In this document: in pieces, positions 27,296 through 36,266 of the stretch
Position numbering within the stretch: the first letter of the stretch is position 1
How the letters are laid out: the number at the start of each line of letters is the position of its first letter
DNA from: Brucella sp. 21LCYQ03
GTDB lineage: Bacteria > Pseudomonadota > Alphaproteobacteria > Rhizobiales > Rhizobiaceae
Assembly: GCF_023554105.1 (NCBI RefSeq)
Contig: NZ_JAMJWE010000005.1
Location: 169,444-233,443, forward strand
Reading direction: 5' to 3'
Length of the DNA stretch: 64,000 nt
Notes under the pieces: model-generated
Seen by the model: the letters and a program-made list of their open reading frames with translations, nothing else
What the model was told of the DNA's origin: nothing
Database searches by the model: none
Program-made: the position numbers and the translations under genes

Positions 27296-27311
27296 CTAAG
27301 CTTTTGTAATT

Positions 27312-27432
27312 TAGGCAAAAAAAGAGCCGGACTAAAAAGTCCGGCTAAGTTATGAAGGTGCCATAAAGGCAAACCTCCAGAGGGGAACACTTACCGCGCG
27401 CAATGGGAGGAAGCGCAAGCGGTAAGCAAGTG
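27312..27432 (-). ncRNA. Candidate small RNA with CTTCCTCCC loop
   Basis: On the minus strand a hairpin (arms 27419-27426 / 27390-27397, inner GCGC pairs) exposes TTCCTCCCATT, an anti-SD loop like those of the cuckoo RNA at 21.8 kb. It is followed by a perfect terminator (AGCCGGACT / AGTCCGGCT, 27325-27346) and a run of U (A-run 27317-27323). Upstream TTGAAG-N17-CATATG could be an RpoH- or sigma70-like promoter. There is a GGAGG plus 4-codon frame (MAPS) in the middle. Length about 110-120 nt. Confidence 0.6.
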
Positions 27433-27566
27433 TCATATGGACCCGTTGCAACTATTCTTCAACCCCTAAAACGCGAAATTTTTGACCATTTCGGAAAATT
27501 CTGAAACTTTTCACAAACCTGTGTAATTTCCCCAACATCATGTCCGCTGATGCGTTGTGATTTTTC

Positions 27567-27583
27567 GATCTGTCTGACAGATC
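27567..27583. promoter_or_regulatory. 17-bp palindrome of unknown regulator
   Basis: GATCTGTC-T-GACAGATC is a perfect inverted repeat with a single central base, too tight for a hairpin and so more likely a protein site. Confidence 0.4.
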
Positions 27584-27686
27584 AAAAGCGTAGATATTTC
27601 CGTTAGATAGCTCTGAAAGTCGCCGTCTACACGGTGGCCTCTTCCATTAGGTATCCTATAAAGTGCTACATAAATCTATGAAATCA

Positions 27687-27701
27687 TTAGAATAATTCTA
27701 A
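27687..27701. promoter_or_regulatory. Irr/ICE-like iron-control operator
   Basis: TTAGAATAATTCTAA is a perfect 15-bp palindrome that matches the iron control element (TTAGAA...TTCTAA) bound by Irr in Rhizobiales. It lies 265 bp before efeU, the first gene of an iron uptake operon. Confidence 0.6.
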
Positions 27702-27964
27702 AACATTCCCATGGTGTTCATGTTCATTTCAGTTGCTTGGCCGCATCCAGAGTTATAGAAAGGAAGGTGATCGACGATGGTCTGACGAACTGTTGTGGGG
27801 GCTTAACAGCATTTCCTGCAATAGCACTTGGCGGCGTCGTGTGGGGCGAATGCGATAGGTAAAGATAGAGAGCGATTCCCTTCAAACGACGATGTGGGGT
27901 ACCGCTCTGGTCACTGCATGAGAGTCACTCTCGTTCGGTTTCAAGCGTACTGGATTGTTTCGTA

Positions 27965-28804
27965 ATGCTCGTGCCATTTCTCATTATGTTCCGTGAAGGC
28001 GTGGAAGCTGCGCTGATCGTTGGTATCATTGCGAGCTATCTGCATCAGACTGGACGCAGTGCATGGATGCCAGTCGTATGGATCGGCGTTTTCCTCGCGC
28101 TCGCTTTGTCTTTGTCTGTTGGTGCCATTCTGCAATTGCTGAGTGCTGAATTTCCGCAAAAGGCTCAGGAGCTGTTTGAAGCCATTATCGGATTGATTGC
28201 CGTATTCGTCCTCACGTCGATGGTTTTCTGGATGCGCAAAGCTGCGCGTTCCATCAAGGCGGAACTGCACCATTCGATTGACGCTGCTTTTGAAACGCCA
28301 ACGCATAAAGGCTTTGGCCTGATCCTGATGGTGTTCTTTGCTGTGGCGCGTGAAGGGCTTGAGTCAGTTTTCTTTTTGCTCGCTGCTTTCCAGCAGAGCG
28401 AGGGTGGAGCGGCACCGCTTGGTGCTTTACTGGGTGTTCTTCTCGCAGCTTTGGTCGGTTATGGTATTTACCGCGGCGGTTTGAAACTCAATCTGCGCCG
28501 CTTCTTCCGCTGGACGGGTGTGTTCATTCTGATCATCGCAGCCGGCATTCTCGCAAATTCTGTGATGGCTTTGCATGAAGCAGGCATCTGGAACCACTTC
28601 CAGACTGTTGTTTTTGACACCAGCGAAGTTCTGCCGCTCGATAGCACGCTTGGTTCCGTATTGGCCGGGATATTCGGTTATATCGCGACGCCGACCGTTA
28701 GCGAAGTTTTCGCTTATCTGGCCTTCCTTATTCCCGCCCTTATTCTATTTCTGATGCCATCGTCAGCACCGGCGCCAAATGCGCCTGCCAAACGTTCCGC
28801 GTAA
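27965..28804 (+). CDS. efeU: FTR1-family ferrous iron permease EfeU
   Basis: A 279-residue membrane protein with seven hydrophobic segments. Two REGxE motifs, the iron path of FTR1 proteins, are seen: R10-E11-G-V-E14 and AREGLES in segment 4. No clear SD precedes the ATG at 27965 and no other in-frame start is available. EfeU takes up Fe2+/Fe3+ across the inner membrane with EfeO and EfeB. Confidence 0.92.
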   Translation: MLVPFLIMFREGVEAALIVGIIASYLHQTGRSAWMPVVWIGVFLALALSLSVGAILQLLSAEFPQKAQELFEAIIGLIAVFVLTSMVFWMRKAARSIKAELHHSIDAAFETPTHKGFGLILMVFFAVAREGLESVFFLLAAFQQSEGGAAPLGALLGVLLAALVGYGIYRGGLKLNLRRFFRWTGVFILIIAAGILANSVMALHEAGIWNHFQTVVFDTSEVLPLDSTLGSVLAGIFGYIATPTVSEVFAYLAFLIPALILFLMPSSAPAPNAPAKRSA

Positions 28805-28819
28805 TTAAAGAGATTTCTT

Positions 28820-30007
28820 ATGACCAAGCCGCAAGACTCAAAGCCAGCCGCACCATTTTCCCGCAACCTTGTGCGAGCGGTGTTGGTGCTTGCCATTTTG
28901 TTGGTATTGGCGGCAGGAGCTGCGTTTTACTACGCCTCTAAGGTTTCGGATAAATCACGTCATGCGGATGCTGACGGTAAGGTTCAGGTCGTTATTAACG
29001 CCAAGAGCTGCGAGCCGAATGAGCTGACAGTGCCTGCTGGGCGCACTGTTTTTGAAATCATCAATAAATCAGATCGCTCGGTCGAATGGGAAATTCTTGA
29101 TGGTGTGATGGTGCTTGAAGAGCGCGAAAACATCGCGCCGGGATTCAAGCAAACACTTTCGGCCAAGCTTTCTCCGGGCGAATACCAGATCACCTGCGGT
29201 CTGCTTTCTAACCCACGTGGCAAACTAATCGTAACACCTTCAGCAACCAGTGAAGCCGAAAAGGGCAAGTTGCCTTTGACCGCTTTCCTCGGTGCATTGG
29301 CTGAGTATCAGATTTACCTCGCAACAGAAGTGGCGGAATTCCAGAAGGCGGTCGGCGCTCTGTCGGATGCTATATCAAGTGGTAATCTGGAAGCTGCACA
29401 GGCCGCTTACGCGCCAGCACGCGAAGCCTATGCCCGTATCGCTCCAGTTTCAGAAGCACTTTCTGATCTTGATACGGCAATCAATGCGCGCGCTGATTTC
29501 TTTGAAAAACGCGAGCAGGATCCGGCATTTGGCGGTCTCCATCGCATTGAATATGGTTTATTTGAACAAAAGTCGGTTGATGGACTTCAGCCTGTTGCAG
29601 CCAAGCTTGTGACGGACGCGGCTGGCCTGAAAGATCGTATTCGTGCGTTGCGCATCTCGCCTGACCGTATGCTGGCGGGTACTGCATCGGCAATTAATCG
29701 CTTTGCATCAACAGCGGGTGATACCGGCGATGACCGTTATGCGCATACGGATTTACAGGTATTTGCGGGGCTTATTGAAGGCTCCGCAAAGACAGCGGAC
29801 GTATTGCGTCCGATTATTGTCAAAGTTGACCCCAAGGTTCTCGATGGGGTTGATGCGCAGGTGTCTGCTGTGAAGTCGTTGCTCGCGGCTCGAAACGGCA
29901 AGACCTATGATACGCTTTCTGCTGATGAGAAGGCAAAAATCAAGGACGGTGCGACTGCTCTCGCCGACCAGTTTTCAAAACTCCGCGATCAACTTGGAGT
30001 GGATTGA
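28820..30007 (+). CDS. efeO: Iron uptake protein EfeO (cupredoxin + imelysin/M75 domain)
   Basis: A 395-residue exported protein. One N-terminal hydrophobic segment (about 15-38) is a signal anchor. A cupredoxin-like domain follows (about 50-140) with a Cys in NAKSCEPNELTVPAG and another in YQITCGL. The imelysin domain (about 150-395) has the HxxE motif HRIEYGLF. It is thought to bind periplasmic iron and deliver it to EfeU. Its stop overlaps the efeB start by one base (TGATG). Confidence 0.93.
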   Translation: MTKPQDSKPAAPFSRNLVRAVLVLAILLVLAAGAAFYYASKVSDKSRHADADGKVQVVINAKSCEPNELTVPAGRTVFEIINKSDRSVEWEILDGVMVLEERENIAPGFKQTLSAKLSPGEYQITCGLLSNPRGKLIVTPSATSEAEKGKLPLTAFLGALAEYQIYLATEVAEFQKAVGALSDAISSGNLEAAQAAYAPAREAYARIAPVSEALSDLDTAINARADFFEKREQDPAFGGLHRIEYGLFEQKSVDGLQPVAAKLVTDAAGLKDRIRALRISPDRMLAGTASAINRFASTAGDTGDDRYAHTDLQVFAGLIEGSAKTADVLRPIIVKVDPKVLDGVDAQVSAVKSLLAARNGKTYDTLSADEKAKIKDGATALADQFSKLRDQLGVD

Positions 30008-31350
30008 TGACCAAGAAGTTTTTCAAAAAAGATAATGTAAAAGACAATCCGATATCGCCAGAGCGCCGCGCACTTTTGCTCGGTGCTGGTGCGGCAAGTG
30101 TTGCGGGTGTTTTGGCATCTCAGACAGCTAATGCGCGCTCGTCGAACAACACACTATCGTCCGAAAGCGTGACGAATGCGCCTGAAAGTGACAAGCTGCA
30201 TGAGGCACAGCCATTTTATGGCATTCATCAGCCGGGTATCGTGACGCCACGTCCGGCAACAGGACTTGTTGCCTCGTTCGATGTGCTGGCACGTGATCGA
30301 ACCGATCTTGAACGCATGTTCAAGCTTCTCACGGAGCGGACAGCCTTCCTTATGAACGGTGGCGAACCACCTGAACTTGATCCTAAATTTCCGCCTTCGG
30401 ATTCCGGCATTCTTGGGCCGCATGTGACGCCAGATAACCTTACAATTACGGTTGGCTTGGGCAATTCGCTGTTCGATGATCGGTTTGGTTTAAAGCCGCA
30501 TAAGCCGAAGCAATTACAGCGTATGACAGCGTTTCCAAATGATGCGCTGCAGAAAGATCTCTGCCACGGCGATTTGGTCATTCAGTTCTGCTCGAATACG
30601 GCAGATACCAATATTCACGCCTTGCGCGACATCGTGAAGAATATGCCAGACCTGCTGATGATCCGTTGGAAGCAGGAAGGCTCTGTACCAGTGCAGCCGC
30701 CGCATTCGCCAAAAGCGAAAGAAAGTGCACGCAACTTCCTTGGTTTCCGGGATGGTTCGGCCAATCCCGATGCCGCTGACAAAGCGCTGATGGACCGTAT
30801 TGTCTGGATTCAGCCAGACAAGGGCGAACCGGAATGGGCTGCGAATGGTAGTTACATGGCGGTGCGCCTTATTCGCAATTTTGTTGAGCGCTGGGATCGC
30901 ACGCCGTTGCAGGAGCAGCAGACGATCTTTGGCCGCCATAAAGATAGTGGTGCCCCCTTTGATGGCAAAACTGAAGCGGATGTACCCAACTACGCTAAGG
31001 ACCCTGAAGGCAAAGTTACGCCAATGGATTCCCACATTCGGTTGGCCAATCCGCGCGATGCTCATGCCGAACAACATTTGATTTTGCGTCGTCCGTTTAA
31101 CTATTCCAATGGGGTCACAAAAGCTGGACAGCTTGATATGGGGCTGCTGTTCATTGCTTATCAGGCCGATTTGGAAAAGGGCTTTATCACTGTTCAGAAG
31201 CGCCTCGATGGCGAGCCTCTCGAAGAGTATATCAAGCCAATCGGCGGCGGTTATTTCTTCACGCTACCTGGCGTGAAAAATCAGGATGACTTTTATGCAC
31301 GAGCACTTCTGCAGGCGAGTGGAGCGAATTTGACGTTTGATAAGGGCTAG
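30007..31350 (+). CDS. efeB: Dyp-type heme peroxidase EfeB
   Basis: A 447-residue periplasmic peroxidase. A Tat-like leader (PERRALLLGAGAASVAGVLA, about 20-40) ends ANA. The Dyp GxxDG motif is GFRDGSANP (about 240) and the heme His region is SHIRLANPRDAHAEQH. ATG 30007 overlaps the efeO stop. EfeB is proposed to oxidise Fe2+ or free iron from heme. The last codons lie in the left arm of a long inverted repeat. Confidence 0.92.
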   Translation: MTKKFFKKDNVKDNPISPERRALLLGAGAASVAGVLASQTANARSSNNTLSSESVTNAPESDKLHEAQPFYGIHQPGIVTPRPATGLVASFDVLARDRTDLERMFKLLTERTAFLMNGGEPPELDPKFPPSDSGILGPHVTPDNLTITVGLGNSLFDDRFGLKPHKPKQLQRMTAFPNDALQKDLCHGDLVIQFCSNTADTNIHALRDIVKNMPDLLMIRWKQEGSVPVQPPHSPKAKESARNFLGFRDGSANPDAADKALMDRIVWIQPDKGEPEWAANGSYMAVRLIRNFVERWDRTPLQEQQTIFGRHKDSGAPFDGKTEADVPNYAKDPEGKVTPMDSHIRLANPRDAHAEQHLILRRPFNYSNGVTKAGQLDMGLLFIAYQADLEKGFITVQKRLDGEPLEEYIKPIGGGYFFTLPGVKNQDDFYARALLQASGANLTFDKG

Positions 31351-31394
31351 CCGCGAATGCTGGTTCAAACGTCAAATTTAAAAGCTCCACTCGC
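31315..31394. repeat. Long inverted repeat spanning the efeB stop codon
   Basis: Arms 31315-31340 and 31365-31394 pair over 25 positions (GCGAGTGGAGC with GCTCCACTCGC, then AATTTGACGTTTGA with TCAAACGTCAAATT) with one asymmetric internal loop and a 24-nt loop. The left arm is coding sequence. Confidence 0.75.
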
Positions 31395-31406
31395 TCTAAA
31401 AGTTTG

Positions 31407-31480
31407 CAGTGGCCCATTTGATGCTGACATTTGCTCGGAGTTAAATCCGGCGAAAGGCAAATGTCAGCATCGGGCCACTG
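31407..31480. repeat. Second long hairpin between efeB and efeM
   Basis: Arms CAGTGGCCC / GGGCCACTG and GATGCTGACATTTGC / GCAAATGTCAGCATC give 24 base pairs with a 4-nt bulge and a 22-nt loop. There is no U-run. It probably shields or attenuates the mRNA before efeM. Confidence 0.8.
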
Positions 31481-31533
31481 GTGGGCCGCAGAATGCACGT
31501 GGGTGAAAGTTGTATCACCACGGAGAGGCAACT

Positions 31534-32361
31534 ATGAAATATCGTCTTCCACTTCTTGCGTCGGCTTGTGCTGTCGCTCTTTCGCTGAGCTTTGGCGTTG
31601 CAAAAGCTGAAGTTTCCCCACTCGATCTCGTTCAGCCAATTGCTGACTATAAGATCTATGTTCAGGACAACCTTGATGTTCTCGTAAAAGACACCAAGGC
31701 TTTCACCGATGCCATCAAGGCTGGTGATCTGGCGAAAGCGAAAGAGCTTTATCCGTCGACACGCGTTTCTTATGAAAGAATCGAGCCGATTGCTGAACTT
31801 TTTGCGGATCTTGATGCATCGATCGATAGCCGTGCAGATGATCATGAAGACGCGGAAAAGTCAGACGACTTTACCGGCTTCCATCGCCTCGAATATGGTC
31901 TTTTCGACCAGAATTCGACCGAAGGTCTCGATAAATATGCTGATAAGCTGTACGCAGATGTTGTCGAGCTTCAGAAGCGCATCAAGGATATGACCTTCCC
32001 GCCTGAAAAGGTAGTTGGTGGTGCAGCAGCACTTATGGAAGAAGTGGCTGCAACCAAGATTTCCGGTGAAGAAGACCGTTATAGCCACACGGATATTTGG
32101 GATTTTCAGGCCAATGTTGATGGTTCACAGAAGATCGTTGAACTCTTCCGTCCGCTGATCGAAAAGGAAAATCCGGAGCTTCTGAAGAAGTCGGATGCTA
32201 ATTTCAAAACCGTCAACGACATTCTTGTTAAGTACAAGAAGGGCGACGGTTATGAACTCTATGATAAGCTGACCGAAGAAGATCGTAAGGTTATGGCTGG
32301 CGCAATCAACACGCTCGCGGAAGATTTGTCGACGCTGCGCGGCACGCTTGGCTTGAACTAA
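31534..32361 (+). CDS. EfeM-type imelysin domain iron-binding protein
   Basis: A 275-residue periplasmic protein starting at ATG 31534 ([16 protein letters not shown]), with GGAGAGG upstream and a signal peptide ending AKA. It is a lone imelysin/M75 domain with the HxxE motif [10 protein letters not shown], similar to the second half of EfeO but without cupredoxin. EfeM proteins replace or supplement EfeO. Having both in one locus is a mild oddity. Confidence 0.9.
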   Translation: MKYRLPLLASACAVALSLSFGVAKAEVSPLDLVQPIADYKIYVQDNLDVLVKDTKAFTDAIKAGDLAKAKELYPSTRVSYERIEPIAELFADLDASIDSRADDHEDAEKSDDFTGFHRLEYGLFDQNSTEGLDKYADKLYADVVELQKRIKDMTFPPEKVVGGAAALMEEVAATKISGEEDRYSHTDIWDFQANVDGSQKIVELFRPLIEKENPELLKKSDANFKTVNDILVKYKKGDGYELYDKLTEEDRKVMAGAINTLAEDLSTLRGTLGLN

Positions 32362-32379
32362 GCACTTTAAATTTAATCG

Positions 32380-32406
32380 AAATGGCGGGCAAGGCCCGCC
32401 ATTTCT
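32380..32406. terminator. Bidirectional terminator between efeM and lacI-type gene
   Basis: Perfect 11-bp stem AAATGGCGGGC / GCCCGCCATTT with a 3-nt loop, between two convergent genes. Confidence 0.85.
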
Positions 32407-33467
32407 TATGCCGATAAACGCAACTTGATTTCCGCATTGAGAAGAATGCGGTTCTCTGGCGGAAGGATTAGTCTGTTTTCGGTTGTTTCGCCCAGCGTAC
32501 GGAACAGAAGCTCCATCGCCAGTCTACCAATCTCGTTGTAATCTTGCGCGACTGTGGTCAGCGGAGGGCAAGTATATTCCGACAATGGATTGTTGTCGTG
32601 ACCCGCAACGCGAATATCACAGTCATTCAATCTGCCAATCCTTAGACCGGCCTGCCAGAGAGCCGAAACGACACCAAAGGCAATGCGGTCGTTAGAACAT
32701 AAAATTGTACTTGTTGGGAAGCGGCCTTTTTCCCGCAGGATGCGCGACGCTTGTTCAAAAGCATATTGCTCAAAATCCCAGCTACGGCTTTGTTCCAGCT
32801 CTACAATTTTCGGTTCATATCCGATTTTTTCCATTGCTGTGCAATAGGCTTCCTGACGTTTAATCGCATTGTTATTGACGACAGGCATAGAGAAATAACA
32901 AGGCTCACTTCCCGAGCGACAAAGATAATCGACGATCAGATGAAACGATTTGGAATTATCTGTACCGACGAAAGTTGACGTACTGTCCAAAGGTGAATCG
33001 ACATATACAATGGGCACATCTTCTGACAGACGCGTGAGCGCCGAATGCTGCGATTGCTCTCCAAGGGGGGCGATTATCGCGCCTGCAACATTCAGAGAGC
33101 GTAGTGTCTCAATGGCTTCTTTTTCGAGTTCTGGCTTGCCGTCCGACGAGAGAACTATAGCAAGATATCCATGCTTTTCGGCCAGCGTTTGCAGCCGTCT
33201 GGTCATTGCCATGTAGAAGTGATCGAGTTGGTTGGGAATTATAATTCCAAGAATTGTCGTGCGTTTTCTATTAAGGTTCACCGCGAAAAGATTTGGTCTG
33301 AATCCCGACTGCTTAACGGCATTTTCGATGAGCACGCGGGTCTTCGGGCGTACTGAATGCGGATCATTAAAATACTTGGAAACCGTCGGGCGAGACAGTC
33401 CTACAAACTCAGAGAAGTCCTCCATGGTGCGAATGTTTTTGCGCACGTCTTTTGTTCTGTCTGTCAT
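32406..33467 (-). CDS. LacI-family transcriptional regulator (hexitol cluster)
   Basis: A 353-residue repressor starting at ATG 33467 (MTDRTKDV). The HTH is at about 18-45 (FSEFVGLSRPTVSKYFND), the hinge follows, and the periplasmic-binding-like sensor (from ILGIIIPNQLDHFY) spans the rest. The usual LacI N-terminus is slightly extended. It is divergent from the hexitol transporter operon, where the operator at 33865-33876 fits this family. Confidence 0.88.
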   Translation of the reverse strand: MTDRTKDVRKNIRTMEDFSEFVGLSRPTVSKYFNDPHSVRPKTRVLIENAVKQSGFRPNLFAVNLNRKRTTILGIIIPNQLDHFYMAMTRRLQTLAEKHGYLAIVLSSDGKPELEKEAIETLRSLNVAGAIIAPLGEQSQHSALTRLSEDVPIVYVDSPLDSTSTFVGTDNSKSFHLIVDYLCRSGSEPCYFSMPVVNNNAIKRQEAYCTAMEKIGYEPKIVELEQSRSWDFEQYAFEQASRILREKGRFPTSTILCSNDRIAFGVVSALWQAGLRIGRLNDCDIRVAGHDNNPLSEYTCPPLTTVAQDYNEIGRLAMELLFRTLGETTENRLILPPENRILLNAEIKLRLSA

Positions 33468-33911
33468 ATTCGGCCCTGCGCACATCAGCTTATTGCAGAA
33501 TTTTTAATACCGCATTTCGCCAGATTGCACGTTACTAAGCGCCTTCTTTCATGAGTTATATCGGCAGATACAAAGCATAAAGATCAGCGGAATCAATTTA
33601 TTACCGTCAAATATCTTGCGCTGCTCCTCCTGCTTGCAAGATGAATTCAAAGTGTCAAAGGCTGATCGAAACGTCAAGCAATCAAATGATCTAGAAGAGT
33701 AAGATGCAGTGTTTTTACAAATGTGCTACAGTGAAATTGGGATGATTTCGGCAAAATTTTAGACGATGAAGCCGAAGAAATCGTTTGAATAGCGTTGAAT
33801 TTAGAGGCTGAAAAACAATTTGAAAACCGTGCTTGACAAGCCACGGAACTCCGCGCGATAAATTTTACACATGTAAGGAATTTGCTATGCATTCGTAAAG
33901 GAGGAGACGAG
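33468..33911. other. Divergent intergenic region of the hexitol cluster
   Basis: 444 bp with no gene supported. The 3' third holds the promoter and operator of the transporter operon (33833-33876) and the AAAGGAGG SD. The rest is AT-rich without structure I can name. Confidence 0.6.
33833..33876 (+). promoter_or_regulatory. Promoter with LacI-type operator for the hexitol operon
   Basis: TTGACA (33833) and GATAAA (33857) are spaced 18 bp. TTACA-CA-TGTAA (33865-33876), a perfect 5-bp-arm palindrome, lies right over the expected start of transcription, a usual place for LacI repression. Confidence 0.6.
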
Positions 33912-35231
33912 ATGCGAACCAAATCTTATATAGCCGGGCTTATTGCGTCGGTTGCAGGAGGGGTGATCATGGCGGGTTCGGCCTCGGCCGAAGAGTTGAC
34001 CATCGCAACGGTCAACAATGCCGATATGATCATCATGCAGAAGCTTTCGTCGGAATGGGAAAAGGAAACCGGCAACAAGCTGAATTGGGTGGTTCTTGAA
34101 GAGAACGTTCTGCGCCAGCGCGTCACCACCGACATTGCCACCAAAAGCGGTCAGTTTGATATTATGACCATCGGTGGCTATGAAGCGCCGATCTGGGGTA
34201 AAGCAGGATGGTTGCTTGAAGTTGACGATCTCGGAGATGATTACGACTACAATGATCTGATCAAGCCTGTTCGCGCTGGCCTGACGGTCGATGAGAAGCT
34301 CTACGCCGTGCCTTTCTACGCAGAAAGCTCGTTCACGCTTTATCGCAAAGATCTGTTTGATGCTGCCGGTCTCACAATGCCGGATCAGCCAACTTATGAG
34401 CAGATCAAGGAGTTTGCGACCAAACTTACCGACAAGTCGAAAGAGCAATATGGTCTGTGCCTGCGCGGAAAGCCGGGCTGGGGCGAGAATATGGCTTATC
34501 TTGGAACGCTCGTGAACACTTACGGCGGCCGTTGGTTCGATGAAGAGTGGAAGCCGCAGATCAATTCCGACGAATGGAAAAAGGCGATCAACTTCTACGT
34601 CGATCTGATGAAAGAAGCTGGCCCTCCCGGAATTACCTCAAACGGCTTCAACGAGAATCAGGCGCTTTTCTCGACTGGCCATTGTGCCATGTGGATTGAC
34701 GCTACGTCCGCAGCGGGACGTATTTATGATCCAAACCAGAGTCAGGTTGCCGATAAAGTGGCTTTCACCAAGGCACCTGTTGAAGTGACGCCAAATGGCT
34801 CGTCATGGGCTTGGTCGTGGAATCTCGCAATTCCGGCATCGACAAGCAAAGCAGAAGCCGCAAAGTCGTTCCTGAAATGGGCCACTTCAAAGGGTTATGT
34901 TGATCTGGTCGGAGAGAAAGAAGGCTGGGTCGCTGTTCCTCCGGGTACGCGTCAGTCGACCTATGCCAACGAGAACTACAAAAAAGCAGCGCCATTTGCT
35001 GAAACGGTTCTCACGGCAATTGAGTCTGCCGATCCGACCAAACCGACAAAGGATCCCGTGCCTTACACAGGCATCCAGTTCGTAGCGATCCCTGAGTTCC
35101 AGGCGATTGGTACGATTGTCGGTCAGGCTGTTTCGTCGGCTGTTGCAGGTCAGCAGAGCGTCGATGCTGCTCTTGATGGCGCACAGCGTCAGGCAGAGCA
35201 AATTATGACACAGGCCGGTTACATCAAGTAA
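33912..35231 (+). CDS. smoE: Sorbitol/mannitol ABC transporter substrate-binding protein (SmoE-like)
   Basis: A 439-residue periplasmic protein. The ATG at 33912 follows AAAGGAGG; a longer frame upstream has no SD. Signal peptide to about residue 27 (ASAEE). Family 1 solute-binding fold with the polyol-binder strings MTIGGYEAPIWG and WMDATSA-like WIDATSAAGRIYDP. The downstream hexitol dehydrogenases support sorbitol/mannitol as ligands. Confidence 0.88.
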   Translation: MRTKSYIAGLIASVAGGVIMAGSASAEELTIATVNNADMIIMQKLSSEWEKETGNKLNWVVLEENVLRQRVTTDIATKSGQFDIMTIGGYEAPIWGKAGWLLEVDDLGDDYDYNDLIKPVRAGLTVDEKLYAVPFYAESSFTLYRKDLFDAAGLTMPDQPTYEQIKEFATKLTDKSKEQYGLCLRGKPGWGENMAYLGTLVNTYGGRWFDEEWKPQINSDEWKKAINFYVDLMKEAGPPGITSNGFNENQALFSTGHCAMWIDATSAAGRIYDPNQSQVADKVAFTKAPVEVTPNGSSWAWSWNLAIPASTSKAEAAKSFLKWATSKGYVDLVGEKEGWVAVPPGTRQSTYANENYKKAAPFAETVLTAIESADPTKPTKDPVPYTGIQFVAIPEFQAIGTIVGQAVSSAVAGQQSVDAALDGAQRQAEQIMTQAGYIK

Positions 35232-35250
35232 ACGGATATATGCCGATGAT

Positions 35251-35280
35251 CTGCTGCCCGATAGTAATAAAGGGCAGCAG
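35251..35280 (+). promoter_or_regulatory. Intercistronic stem-loop after binding-protein gene
   Basis: Stem CTGCTGCCC / GGGCAGCAG with a 12-nt loop and no long U-run, between binding protein and permease, matching the position of the hairpin at 2216-2243. Confidence 0.65.
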
Positions 35281-35339
35281 GTTAAATTTTCGCAAGCTTC
35301 TTATTGGAGTGAGAGTCGCGCGGAAAGGGAGGGGCATTT

Positions 35340-36257
35340 ATGCCATCTAATAACGCTGCTGTCGCCAGCACTAAATCTCGTTTTGCATCCAGATCGCGTC
35401 GCAGCATTCGCACCGGGCCTATGCTTGCACCTGCCGTTATTGTGTTGCTGCTCTGGATGATCGTTCCACTGGCGATGACGCTGTGGTTCTCATTTCAGTA
35501 TTATAATCTGATCAATCCGTTCGTAACCGGCTTTGCTGGTGTGTCGAACTACAAGTTTCTTCTCTCCGATCCCGGATTGTGGTCTGCGATTGCCAATACA
35601 TTGATCCTGCTTGGATCGGTTTTGGCGATATCAATTGTATTCGGTGTCTTTTTCGCGGTTATTTTCGATCAGGACTTCTTTGGCAAGAATATTGCGCGTC
35701 TGCTGGTTATTGCACCATTCTTCGTTATGCCGACCGTGTCGGCACTGATTTGGAAAAACCTGCTGATGCATCCGGTCAACGGCTTTTTCGCGTTTGTTTC
35801 GCGAAGCTTTGGCTTGCCGGTTATTGATTGGTTCTCGCAGTTTCCTATGGCCTCAATCATTATGATTGTGTCCTGGCAATGGGTGCCTTTTGCGACACTT
35901 ATTCTCATGACAGCGATGCAGTCGCTGGATCGGGAACAAATGGAAGCAGCGCGTCTGGATGGCGCGAAAGGTCCGGCGATGTTCTACTACATCATCTTGC
36001 CCCATCTTCTGCGTCCGATCTCGGTCGTCATAATGATCGAGACGATTTTCCTTCTGGCTATTTTTGCAGAAATTCTTGTCACTACCTCTGGCGGTCCGGG
36101 AATTGCTACCACCACACTCACCTATTTCATCTACCTCAAAGCGCTTCTGCAATGGGATATTGGCGGTGCTTCGGCTGCTGGCGTGATTGCCATCATCCTG
36201 GCAAATATCGTTGCCTTTTTCCTCATCCGTACTGTCGCGCGTAATCTGGATAATTAG
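35340..36257 (+). CDS. smoF: Polyol ABC transporter permease (SmoF/MtlF-like)
   Basis: A 305-residue inner-membrane CUT1 permease with six segments. EAA loop: REQMEAARLDGAKGPAMFYY. A short basic N-terminus (SRFASRSRRSIRTG) precedes segment 1. GGGAGGGG lies before the start. Partner of the next gene. Confidence 0.9.
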   Translation: MPSNNAAVASTKSRFASRSRRSIRTGPMLAPAVIVLLLWMIVPLAMTLWFSFQYYNLINPFVTGFAGVSNYKFLLSDPGLWSAIANTLILLGSVLAISIVFGVFFAVIFDQDFFGKNIARLLVIAPFFVMPTVSALIWKNLLMHPVNGFFAFVSRSFGLPVIDWFSQFPMASIIMIVSWQWVPFATLILMTAMQSLDREQMEAARLDGAKGPAMFYYIILPHLLRPISVVIMIETIFLLAIFAEILVTTSGGPGIATTTLTYFIYLKALLQWDIGGASAAGVIAIILANIVAFFLIRTVARNLDN

Positions 36258-36266
36258 GAGGCTGAG

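Larger units (their letters stand above)
27433..27964. other. Intergenic region upstream of efeU
   Basis: About 530 bp without a supported gene. It holds the promoter of the minus-strand RNA candidate, a 17-bp palindrome (27567-27583) and an Irr/ICE-like palindrome (27687-27701). A 31-codon GTG frame at 27768-27860 lacks usable spacing to its SD and is not called. Confidence 0.6.

Noticed and set aside
27768..27860. 31-codon GTG frame after AAGGAAG upstream of efeU
   Set aside because: The SD touches the start codon with no spacing and the peptide resembles nothing known.
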